From Anaerocolumna sp047777345 (lineage in GTDB: Bacteria; Bacillota; Clostridia; Lachnospirales; Lachnospiraceae), in contig JBKEEJ010000004.1 in the NCBI GenBank assembly GCA_047777345.1, forward strand, positions 124,001-188,000: a DNA stretch of 64,000 bases, in the 5' to 3' direction. The notes beneath the pieces are model-generated. The model searched no databases. It was not told the origin of the DNA and saw nothing but the letters and a program-made list of their open reading frames with translations. Every line of letters begins with the position of its first letter. The stretch's first letter is position 1. This document shows positions 35,461 through 47,324 of this stretch, in pieces. The position numbers and the translations under genes were made by a program.

Positions 35461-36108
35461 GTGCCTGCCAAGGAGATATCATCAGCAGTAATACAGCGAT
35501 TACCAAGGTATTATAGATATTTGGGGGAATTGATTGAAAATGATGTGGTTCGCATTTCATCCAAAGAATTAAGTGAAAGAATGAAGGTAACGGCTTCGCA
35601 GATCCGGCAGGATTTAAATAATTTTGGCGGTTTTGGACAGCAGGGCTACGGTTACAATGTTGAATACTTGCATACGGAAATTGGAAAAATCCTGGGGCTG
35701 GACAGAACCTATAATATGATTATTATCGGAGCCGGTAATCTGGGACAGGCTATTGCCAATTATGCGGATTTTGAAAGAAGCGGATTTTTTGTTACGGGAA
35801 TTTTTGACGTAAATCCAAGGCTGCAAGGTATATCCATAAGGGGAACGGAAATCCGGATGTTAGATGAACTGGAGAACTTTGTGAAAAATAACACAATTCA
35901 TATTGCGGCACTGACTTTACCAAAACTGAAGGCTCCTGCTGTGGCAAAAGATTTGGTACGTCTGGGTATAAAGGCTATCTGGAATTTTGCGCCAACAGAT
36001 CTGAATTTACCAAGTGACGTAATAGTAGAAAACGTTCACTTGTCTGAAAGCTTAATGAGATTATCCTATAATTTAAAATCCATGGAAAAGAATTCAGAAA
36101 AAGAATAG
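35461..36108 (+). CDS. rex: Redox-sensing transcriptional repressor Rex
   Basis: Rex represses fermentation and NADH-reoxidation genes when NADH/NAD is low. The 215-residue protein has an N-terminal winged helix (LPRYYRYLGELIEN, ASQIRQDLNNFGGFGQQGYGY) and a Rossmann domain (IIIGAGNLGQAIANY, about residue 84). A domain-swap helix at the C-terminus (VHLSESLMRLSYNLK) completes it. GTG start after ATGGAGGAATATTC. No clear Rex operator (TTGTTAAnnnnTTAACAA type) was found directly upstream, so targets lie elsewhere or the site is degenerate. Confidence 0.95.
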   Translation: MPAKEISSAVIQRLPRYYRYLGELIENDVVRISSKELSERMKVTASQIRQDLNNFGGFGQQGYGYNVEYLHTEIGKILGLDRTYNMIIIGAGNLGQAIANYADFERSGFFVTGIFDVNPRLQGISIRGTEIRMLDELENFVKNNTIHIAALTLPKLKAPAVAKDLVRLGIKAIWNFAPTDLNLPSDVIVENVHLSESLMRLSYNLKSMEKNSEKE

Positions 36109-36171
36109 TATTCCTGTTACCGTGTCTGAATTTAATACCGATATACACTTTGGTAAAGGAAGTGTAAACAA

Positions 36172-36777
36172 ATGAAAATATCAAAAAAGAATATAAATTA
36201 TGACAAAATATTTAAAGGGAAAAAAGTTCCCATACTAACCTTGGATGAGCGGTGGCATGAGATTTTCCCAGAGTATGATAAACCGGCCCACATTGAGGAA
36301 ATTGAGAAAAAGCTGAACAAACTCATAAAAAAGCAAGGAAAGCTGATCACTGACTTAAATGAGATGAAAAAGCTGAAAATGAAATTAATGCAGGATATCG
36401 TAAACAATATGGATGTCAGTGATACGGAAATAGGCAGAGTAAAAGCAAAAAAACTGGATCGGAATCAAAAATTGATTAAGGAAATCAATGAAAAAATCAC
36501 TTATATAGAGGATGAGCTGGAAAAGCTTCCGTATCAGATTAAAACTGTCAATGAAAAGCTTATTGTTGAAAGCGCAAAAGTATGTTATGCAAGATTAAAC
36601 AGGAATAATGAAAAAGTATCCGAAATTTCTCGTTGGGTTGAAAAAGCAAGAAAAGAGCTGAAAGAAAAAATTCTGGAAAAGCAGGATATGGAGATGAAAA
36701 ACACAGCAATTTATTCCTATATGCATGATGTGTTAGGACCTGAGCTGCTTCAGGAATTAGATGAGCAATTACGGTGA
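36172..36777 (+). CDS. Conserved coiled-coil protein of unknown function
   Basis: The 201-residue soluble, highly charged (Lys/Glu) protein has heptad-like stretches over about residues 38-85 and 90-175. The N-terminus contains VPILTLDERWHEIFPEYDKP. The start follows AAAGGAAGTG. It lies between rex and the acpS-nnr-alr-mazF cluster, in the same direction. I do not recognise a named family, but the position and good ribosome site suggest a real gene. Confidence 0.75.
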   Translation: MKISKKNINYDKIFKGKKVPILTLDERWHEIFPEYDKPAHIEEIEKKLNKLIKKQGKLITDLNEMKKLKMKLMQDIVNNMDVSDTEIGRVKAKKLDRNQKLIKEINEKITYIEDELEKLPYQIKTVNEKLIVESAKVCYARLNRNNEKVSEISRWVEKARKELKEKILEKQDMEMKNTAIYSYMHDVLGPELLQELDEQLR

Positions 36778-36814
36778 AAATTTATAAGTGAAAAGTTAAT
36801 TTTAGGAGTTAAAC

Positions 36815-37155
36815 ATGATAGTCGGCATCGGTACTGAAAAAATAATAAGCTAAAATATGCCAGCAATTTTGTCGTAAAGGAAGCGGTTTCCAAAATGTTT
36901 GGAACCGGATTTGCGGGTATTCGGCCTATTGATATAGAGATATTAAGAGATGAACGGGGAAGGCCCTATGTCAATTTATACGGTACCGCACTGGAACGGT
37001 CAAAAGTGATGGAAATTTCAAATACATTTGTCAGTATAACCAATACAAAAGGCTATGCCAGTGCCTATGTAATAGGGGAAAAAGATGATAAAACGGCATA
37101 TGATTATAATTTTATGGAACGGGGCTGTTGCAAACGAAAGCGAATGTTGTTTTAA
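36815..37155 (+). pseudogene. acpS: Holo-acyl-carrier-protein synthase, internally deleted
   Basis: A start after TTTAGGAG gives MIVGIGTEKIIS and stops at TAA 36851-36853. In another frame from 36850 the protein continues KLKYASNFVVKEAVSKMFG and GFAGIRPIDIEILRDERG, which is the rest of AcpS. Normal AcpS has about 30-35 more residues between these parts, including the metal-binding Asp of GTD (Glu here). A deletion of about 100 bp with frame loss explains this. The C-terminus also runs into a terminator stem (37122-37183). The protein would not work as AcpS, which activates the acyl carrier protein. Position before nnr-alr is typical. Confidence 0.8.
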
Positions 37156-37183
37156 CTGCTTTTGCATTCGTTTGCAACAGCCC
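37122..37183 (+). terminator. GGGCTGTTGCAAACGAA hairpin at the acpS/nnr border
   Basis: A 17-base arm (37122-37138) is perfectly repeated in inverse at 37167-37183. It overlaps the last codons of the broken acpS. No T-run follows, so it may be a terminator-type repeat or a processing element. The GGCTGTTGCA core also occurs at 61011. Confidence 0.65.
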
Positions 37184-37241
37184 ATAAAATAAGCGGACTG
37201 TTTAATTTAAATAATTACTTGTAGGCGGAATGGTGATATAT

Positions 37242-38789
37242 ATGAAGACGGTGGTAAATGCTTCTATGATGCAGGCAATAGATACTTATACGATTGAACG
37301 TATTGGTATTCCTGCCATTGTTTTAATGGAACGGGCGGCTTTGGCTGTTTCATTGGAAGTAAAAAAACATTGTACCAGACAAGATAAAATCTTAGCCGTA
37401 TGCGGAATTGGCAATAACGGAGCTGACGGAGTGGCAACGGCCCGTATTTTACACCTGGATGGTTACCAGGTAAGTATTTTACTGGCTGGTGATGAAGAAA
37501 AGGGTTCGGAATTGCTTAAGCACCAGTTATCCATAGCAAGAAAATTAGGGATATCCATTTATAACAATATAGACTTCTCTGAATATACTATTATAATAGA
37601 TGCCATATTCGGAATAGGCCTTAATAGGACTGTTTCAGGAAAATATAAAGAGCTGATTGAGCAAATCAATCAGGGTGAGCAAAGCGTATTTTCCGTTGAT
37701 ATACCTTCCGGCCTTTCCGCAGATACCGCCATGCCTGTGGGAATCTCAGTAAAGGCAGATTATACAATAACCTTCGGCGTAAATAAACTGGGACTCATAC
37801 TATATCCTGGCTGTGAATATGCCGGAGAAGTTATTGTGGCAGACATCGGATTCCCTAAGATGGCAGTGGAGGCAGTGAATTCGCCATATTTTATATATGA
37901 CAATTCTGATTTAGATAAATTACCGGCAAGGAAAAATTATTCAAACAAAGGAACTTACGGAAAAGTATTGGTAATAGCCGGTTCCGTCAATATGAGCGGG
38001 GCATGTTTCTTCTCGGCAAAAGCAGCTTATCGGATTGGAGCCGGCTTAGTTAAAATTTTAACTGTGCCTGAAAACAGGATTATTATACAGTCTCAGCTGC
38101 CGGAAGCTTTAATCAGTACTTGCGATTTGGATTCTTTGGATGAGGATGGAACAGAAAAAATAGTAAAGGAAATAAAATGGGCAGATGCCATTGTATTTGG
38201 CCCAGGCATTGGCCAAAATGAATTTTACAGCCAGGTATGGGAACTGTTGGCTAAACATGCGGATGTGCCGGTTATTCTTGATGCTGACGGAATTAATCTT
38301 TTGGCCCGTAAAATTGACAGTCTGACAGAAAAACAAAAAATGCCTAACGGCCAATTAAACAGGATGGAAAGTATAGCATCCTGCCTTCCCAAACAGACAG
38401 TTTTGACTCCCCATCTGAAAGAATTGTCAAGATTACTGGCAAAGCCTCTTGATTCCATTGTCAAGCAGCTGATGAAAACGGCGGATGATTGCGCTTATAA
38501 CAATAATCATATATTTGTAATAAAAGATGCAAGAACTATAGTTTCTACCCCGGGAATGAGGTATATTAATACTACCGGTAACAATGGTATGGCAACTGGC
38601 GGTACCGGAGATGTATTAACCGGTATTATCGCAGGGTTGATTGCACAAGGTCTTACTGCAAGGGAAGCGGCATACCTTGGTGTGTATATACATGGACTGG
38701 CAGGCGATAAGGCCAGAGAAGCAAAAGGGTGTTATTCGCTTATGGCCAGTGATGTTATCGAAGGAATTTCTCAGATATTAAATTTTTAA
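37242..38789 (+). CDS. nnr: Bifunctional NAD(P)H-hydrate epimerase/dehydratase
   Basis: The protein repairs damaged NADH and NADPH hydrates. Residues about 10-215 are the YjeF-N epimerase (CGIGNNGADGVATARIL, IFGIGLNRTVSG, VDIPSGLSAD). Residues about 225-510 are the ADP-dependent dehydratase related to ribokinases (NKGTYGKVLVIAGS, DADGINLL, LTPHLKELSRLL and TGGTGDVLTGIIAG). I prefer ATG 37242, four bases after GGTGAT. ATG 37230 gives a 519-residue form. It lies in the common acpS-nnr-alr-mazF arrangement. Confidence 0.93.
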   Translation: MKTVVNASMMQAIDTYTIERIGIPAIVLMERAALAVSLEVKKHCTRQDKILAVCGIGNNGADGVATARILHLDGYQVSILLAGDEEKGSELLKHQLSIARKLGISIYNNIDFSEYTIIIDAIFGIGLNRTVSGKYKELIEQINQGEQSVFSVDIPSGLSADTAMPVGISVKADYTITFGVNKLGLILYPGCEYAGEVIVADIGFPKMAVEAVNSPYFIYDNSDLDKLPARKNYSNKGTYGKVLVIAGSVNMSGACFFSAKAAYRIGAGLVKILTVPENRIIIQSQLPEALISTCDLDSLDEDGTEKIVKEIKWADAIVFGPGIGQNEFYSQVWELLAKHADVPVILDADGINLLARKIDSLTEKQKMPNGQLNRMESIASCLPKQTVLTPHLKELSRLLAKPLDSIVKQLMKTADDCAYNNNHIFVIKDARTIVSTPGMRYINTTGNNGMATGGTGDVLTGIIAGLIAQGLTAREAAYLGVYIHGLAGDKAREAKGCYSLMASDVIEGISQILNF

Positions 38790-38921
38790 ATACAAGGAAA
38801 ATTAAGATTAACAGTCCAGATTGAATTTACAAGGGTATTTATATAGATATGCATAAAAATACCTGCAAAAGAAAATATCGGGCTATTTATAAATGAATCC
38901 CGATATGGAATGGAGGAGCAA

Positions 38922-40133
38922 ATGACAATAGATAATGCAGAATCAATCTCTTCAGAGAAAATAAAAGAAAGATACTTTAGGGCCACTGCCAATATTGATT
39001 TGGATGCAATTTGCAGTAATATTGTAAATACAAGAAAGCTGCTTAAAAGTACCACAAAGATTATGGCAATTATTAAGTCAGATGCCTATGGGCATGGGGC
39101 AGTTCCCGTTGCGAAAGCTTTGGACCCATTGGTAGATGCTTTTGGTATAGCCATACTGGAAGAAGGAATCGAACTTAGACGTGCCGGAATAACCAAACCT
39201 ATTTTAATTTTGGGTTACACTCCGAAAGAACAATTTGAAGAACTGCTTCATAATAATATTACACCTACAATTTTTCAATATTCTTTGGCTGAGGAATTAT
39301 CCAAAGAAGCAATAAAACAGAATAAAACAGCGAATATTCATATAAAACTGGATACAGGAATGAGCCGGATTGGATATAGCGATAAGATAGAAAGTATTGA
39401 GGAGATAAAGAAAATAGCCTCATTGGAAGGTATTCGTATTGAAGGTTTATTTTCTCATTTTGCCTGTGCGGATGAAAAGGATAAAACATCCGCAAAAAAT
39501 CAATTGCGGCGCTATCTTGCTTTTGTAAAAAAATTAGAAAAGGAAGGAATTACCATACCAATAAAACATATCGCCAACAGCGCAGGTATTATTGATTTGC
39601 CGGAAGCCGAGCTAGATATGGTCAGGAGCGGAATTTCTACCTATGGTTTATATCCTTCGGATGAGGTAAATAAAGACAGACTAAAATTAAAACCAGCTAT
39701 GGAATTAAAAAGCCATGTAAGTTTTGTAAAAGAGGTGGACCCTGGAGTCGGGGTTAGTTATGGAAGCACATATGTTACTACCAGGAAGACGAAAATAGCC
39801 ACAATTCCGGTAGGATACGGCGATGGCTATCCCAGATGTTTGTCTTCAAAGGGAAGGGTTTTAATTCATGGCAAGTCTGCTCCGATTATTGGAAGAATAT
39901 GCATGGACCAATTTATGGTTGATGTTACGGATATCGCTAATGTGAATCAGGGGGATAGTGTCACTCTTATTGGAAAAGACGGGGATGAATTTATCTCTGT
40001 GGAAGAAGTGGCAGAGATGGCATATTCTTTTAATTATGAATTTATTTGCAATATTGGGAAAAGAATTCCTCGTATATATTATAAGCAGGGAAAAATAGTA
40101 GATATCAGAGATTACTTTTATAATTTTTATTAA
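38922..40133 (+). CDS. alr: Alanine racemase
   Basis: Alr interconverts L- and D-alanine for peptidoglycan. The roughly 403-residue length fits. The PLP lysine is in IIKSDAYGHG (about residue 52). The catalytic tyrosine region is VGVSYGSTY, and IPVGYGDGYPR and GRICMDQFMVDVT are family motifs. ATG 38922 follows TGGAGGAG at five bases. The frame four codons longer starts inside that ribosome site. The N-terminus has a slightly long polar stretch (about 20 residues). Confidence 0.95.
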   Translation: MTIDNAESISSEKIKERYFRATANIDLDAICSNIVNTRKLLKSTTKIMAIIKSDAYGHGAVPVAKALDPLVDAFGIAILEEGIELRRAGITKPILILGYTPKEQFEELLHNNITPTIFQYSLAEELSKEAIKQNKTANIHIKLDTGMSRIGYSDKIESIEEIKKIASLEGIRIEGLFSHFACADEKDKTSAKNQLRRYLAFVKKLEKEGITIPIKHIANSAGIIDLPEAELDMVRSGISTYGLYPSDEVNKDRLKLKPAMELKSHVSFVKEVDPGVGVSYGSTYVTTRKTKIATIPVGYGDGYPRCLSSKGRVLIHGKSAPIIGRICMDQFMVDVTDIANVNQGDSVTLIGKDGDEFISVEEVAEMAYSFNYEFICNIGKRIPRIYYKQGKIVDIRDYFYNFY

Positions 40134-40230
40134 TTTTTTATTTTATCACAGAAAAGAAAACATTTTATGGAATACACAAGTCAAAACAGGGAATAATAAG
40201 ACTAAAGCCATAAAATGGAGTGTGAGAATT

Positions 40231-40587
40231 GTGATTATTAAAAGAGGCGATATATTTTATGCAGATTTAAGACCGGTAATTGGATCGGAGCAGGGCGGAG
40301 TAAGACCTGTTTTGATAATTCAAAATGATACTGGTAATAAACATAGTCCAACAGTTATTTGTGCCGCTATTACATCGAAAATGAATAAAGCAAAGCTTCC
40401 AACTCATGTTGAGATAGATGCCGACAAATATGGTATAATAAAAGATTCCGTGATTTTGCTGGAACAGGTCAGAACGATTGACAAATCAAGATTAAAGGAA
40501 AAAGTATGTCATCTAGATCAAGACGTTTTAAAGAAGATTAATCGGGCACTGATTATTAGTTTTGCTTTAGATACATACTTTAAATAA
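40231..40587 (+). CDS. mazF: MazF/PemK-type endoribonuclease toxin
   Basis: MazF cuts mRNA at specific sequences. The 118-residue protein has the PemK-fold hallmarks RGDIFYADLRPVIGSEQGG (basic and glycine loop), RPVLIIQNDTGNKHSP and AAITSK, and ends in a helical region. The GTG start at 40231 follows TGGAG and gives the usual MIIKRGDI beginning. Firmicutes often place it after alr, as here. No antitoxin gene fits in the 97 bases between alr and mazF, and none follows. A strong terminator comes after. Confidence 0.93.
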   Translation: MIIKRGDIFYADLRPVIGSEQGGVRPVLIIQNDTGNKHSPTVICAAITSKMNKAKLPTHVEIDADKYGIIKDSVILLEQVRTIDKSRLKEKVCHLDQDVLKKINRALIISFALDTYFK

Positions 40588-40661
40588 GCAGAAAAAAGCA
40601 TGGGTGTCAGAAGCAATTTTGATACAAAAGAGCTTGGAATTATTTGAAACCCTAATAGAAA

Positions 40662-40699
40662 AGAAGAAGCCGGTAACGACAACCGGCTTCTTCTTTTTG
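40662..40699 (+). terminator. Strong terminator after mazF
   Basis: GAAGAAGCCGGT pairs with ACCGGCTTCTTC around a 7-nt loop, and TTTTT follows. Confidence 0.9.
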
Positions 40700-41110
40700 G
40701 AACTAAATAATTTAGAACCATGCGTATAATAGGGTGGGAGTAGAAAGTGTTTTTTATTCACTATCCATTTATCATAGTAAAAATAAAATGTGTTTTCTTT
40801 GTGTAGAAATATTAAAATAATTATTAAAAATTATTAAGAGTCTGAGAACAAGGGGGCAGATAAACCGCTTCATTTCAAGAGGTACTTGTTATGGGATACC
40901 TGCATTTTGACACATTTGTTTTTCAGATAGAATATAATCGGAGAACATACTGATAAGGCACAGGTGAAAAGAGCTGTTTCGTCAATAAATAATAATTTTT
41001 CAGAAAAAAGGATAATGAAACCTTAATAAAGGAAAACGAATGAATCCATGGTAAATCGTAAAAATTAATTAATTGTATGAAATTGAATACATAATTAATG
41101 CAATTTAGTG
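40700..41110. other. Non-coding region upstream of the rRNA promoters
   Basis: AT-rich, with no supported gene. It leads into the three rRNA promoters and may include upstream (UP) A/T tracts. Confidence 0.4.
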
Positions 41111-41139
41111 TTGACATAATTCGGTTTTTGTAGTAATAT
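41111..41139 (+). promoter_or_regulatory. rRNA promoter P1
   Basis: TTGACA (41111-41116), 17 bases, TAATAT (41134-41139). Confidence 0.8.
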
Positions 41140-41151
41140 AAACATATGCCG

Positions 41152-41179
41152 TTGACATAAGGCAGCCACTGAATAAGAT
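41152..41179 (+). promoter_or_regulatory. rRNA promoter P2
   Basis: TTGACA (41152-41157), 16 bases, TAAGAT (41174-41179). The weakest -10 box of the three. Confidence 0.65.
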
Positions 41180-41215
41180 TTATAACGAAAGTTAAAAAAT
41201 AAAATAAAAAAGTGG

Positions 41216-41244
41216 TTGACATAATGTGTCGAAAGTGCTAAAAT
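41216..41244 (+). promoter_or_regulatory. rRNA promoter P3
   Basis: TTGACA (41216-41221), 17 bases, TAAAAT (41239-41244), about 160 bases before 16S. Confidence 0.8.
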
Positions 41245-41311
41245 ACATTCTTGTCGGCAACGAAATATAAAAGCTGGCAAGTATTTAAAACAAATGATTT
41301 TTGCCAAGAAC

Positions 41312-41339
41312 CTTGATAACTGAACAGTGAAACAACCCC
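41312..41339 (+). other. 5' arm of the 16S processing stem
   Basis: The 28 bases from CTTGATAACT to AACAACCCC are complementary to 42954-42981 (GGGGTTGTTT to TTATCAAG), with only isolated mismatches. This is the stem cut by RNase III to release pre-16S. Confidence 0.85.
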
Positions 41340-41401
41340 GAAAATTCTGATGAATTTTCATAAACGAAAGCCAATGTAAATTCTGGCGATTAAACGAGCA
41401 T

Positions 41402-42947
<1,546 letters not shown>

Positions 42948-42984
42948 AAAGTAGGGGTTGTTTTACTGTTGAGTTATCAAGATT

Positions 42985-43101
42985 TCCGGTGGCGATGCGC
43001 TTATGGGAAACACCCGTTTCCATCCCGAACACGAAGGTTAAGCCATAAGCGGCCGATGGTACTATACTGGAGACGGTATGGGAGAGTAGGTGGCTGCCGG
43101 A
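42985..43101 (+). rRNA. rrf: 5S ribosomal RNA, placed between 16S and the tRNA genes
   Basis: About 117 bases. The ends TCCGGTGGC and GCTGCCGGA pair as helix I. The inner core CCCGTTTCCATCCCGAACACG and the 3' GAGAGTAGG are 5S-typical. It lies directly behind the 16S 3' processing arm. No second 5S is seen after the 23S gene. Confidence 0.95.
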
Positions 43102-43131
43102 TAAAAAAAATAAATAATCTATGATTATTTT

Positions 43132-43205
<74 letters not shown>

Positions 43206-43213
43206 TTTTCTTT

Positions 43214-43286
43214 GGGGGTATAGCTCAGTTGGGAGAGCACCTGCCTTGCAAGCAGGGGGTCGCGAGTTCGAATCTCGCTATCTCCA
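43214..43286 (+). tRNA. tRNA-Ala (anticodon TGC)
   Basis: 73 bases. Acceptor GGGGGTA/TATCTCC with two G-U pairs, AGCTCAGTTGG D-arm, anticodon loop CTTGCAA, T-arm GAGTTCGAATCTC. No encoded CCA. Confidence 0.97.
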
Positions 43287-43378
43287 TTCATCTTAAGGAA
43301 AGGCTTTGGCCTACTGATGATGATGCATAAAGTAATAATTTGCTTATTATTAATATTTACTTTATGTAAAGTGCACAT

Positions 43379-43440
43379 TGACAACTACACATGGAAATAA
43401 AATTCATATTTTAAGATAGGAAGAGAGACATCTAAACAAG
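43379..43440 (+). other. 5' arm of the 23S processing stem
   Basis: TTGACAACTACACATGGAAATA (from 43379) and GAGACATCTAAA (about 43425-43436) are complementary to segments at about 46541-46583 (TTTTAGATGTTTC, then TATTTCTGTGTGTAGTTATT and TGTCAA) behind 23S. Confidence 0.75.
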
Positions 43441-43604
43441 CGTTCAGACATCGAAAGATGAAAGAACAAAAACAAAGACCAGGTGCTGCTACGCTAGGCA
43501 GCATAATTGACTGGCAACAAAGGCATAAGAGTGAAATAAAAAGGCACTCTTATGAAAGAAGCTAAAAGCATGCTTTTTACTTTTGTTAGCGCAGTCAAAG
43601 TTAT

Positions 43605-46520
<2,916 letters not shown>

Positions 46521-46609
46521 AAAATGGCTTTGGAAAAAATTCTTTTAGATGTTTCCATATTTCTGTGTGTAGTTATTTGTCAATTATATATGAAACAATA
46601 AGGATTAGG

Positions 46610-46640
46610 ACAGAAAACAGAATGTTTTCTGTTTTTTTTT
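46610..46640 (+). terminator. rRNA operon terminator
   Basis: ACAGAAAACA (46610-46619) pairs with TGTTTTCTGT (46623-46632) around GAA, and a T-run to 46640 follows. Confidence 0.92.
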
Positions 46641-47324
46641 AATTCATAGGAAATTGTGTCCTATGTATCAAAAACCATCCGTAAGATGCAAAAACCTTTG
46701 GACAGGACGGCCTTGACGCAAGGGTTTTGCATCCAAAAAATTTCAGGAAAATGTTTTTTACGCTACAGTGCCTTAGCAAAAGCCTGGCAGCGCAAGCTTT
46801 GAGAGTTTCCTTTTGTGAAACTCTTATTTATACTTAAGAAAAATCTGAAACCATGTTATTCTGCATAATTTATCTGTTAAATTTATCAAAATAAATCAAA
46901 TATGATAAATCAAACATATTCCAGTATTTTCTTATTCTTTGGAAAATCCTATTGCCATGAATCAAAAGTAATCCCATAAACATTATTGGAGAAATAAAAC
47001 ACATCCGTATTATCCGATATACTTTGTCCGGTATGATTATTTGACTGTCTGGCAGTCTGCATACTGTCATGTTGACGATGGATGGTTTGACATAGACTTG
47101 CGGAGTTAGAATCTAGAAAAACTTTAAAATATTATAAATCATATTATAAATCATTTCCGGCTTTATTTCCATTTATATATATTTTACTATAAATATACAA
47201 TAAAAACAGATAATATTTGTAAAATTAACCAAAATATGATATATTTATATAGTAATTTTTAGCGTTTTACAGGGAAATCACGTACTAATGCGGACAGAAC
47301 CGGCTGCGGGAAAGGAGAGAAGTT
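46641..47324. other. Intergenic region with several hairpins, possible small RNA
   Basis: There is a small palindrome CATAGGA..TCCTATG (46645-46665) and a long stem GATGCAAAA..TTTTGCATC (46685-46733). A terminator-like GAGTTTC..GAAACTC with TTATTTA (46803-46830) follows. A minus-strand frame at 46870-47070 has no ribosome site and is not called. The last 30 bases hold the ribosome site for the glucosidase. Confidence 0.45.

Noticed and set aside
40134..40230. MazE antitoxin gene between alr and mazF
   Set aside because: The gap is 97 bases and has no frame of suitable length, so mazF is listed without an adjacent antitoxin.
46870..47070. 66-codon minus-strand frame
   Set aside because: No ribosome site and no recognisable feature. 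It lies in an AT-rich spacer.
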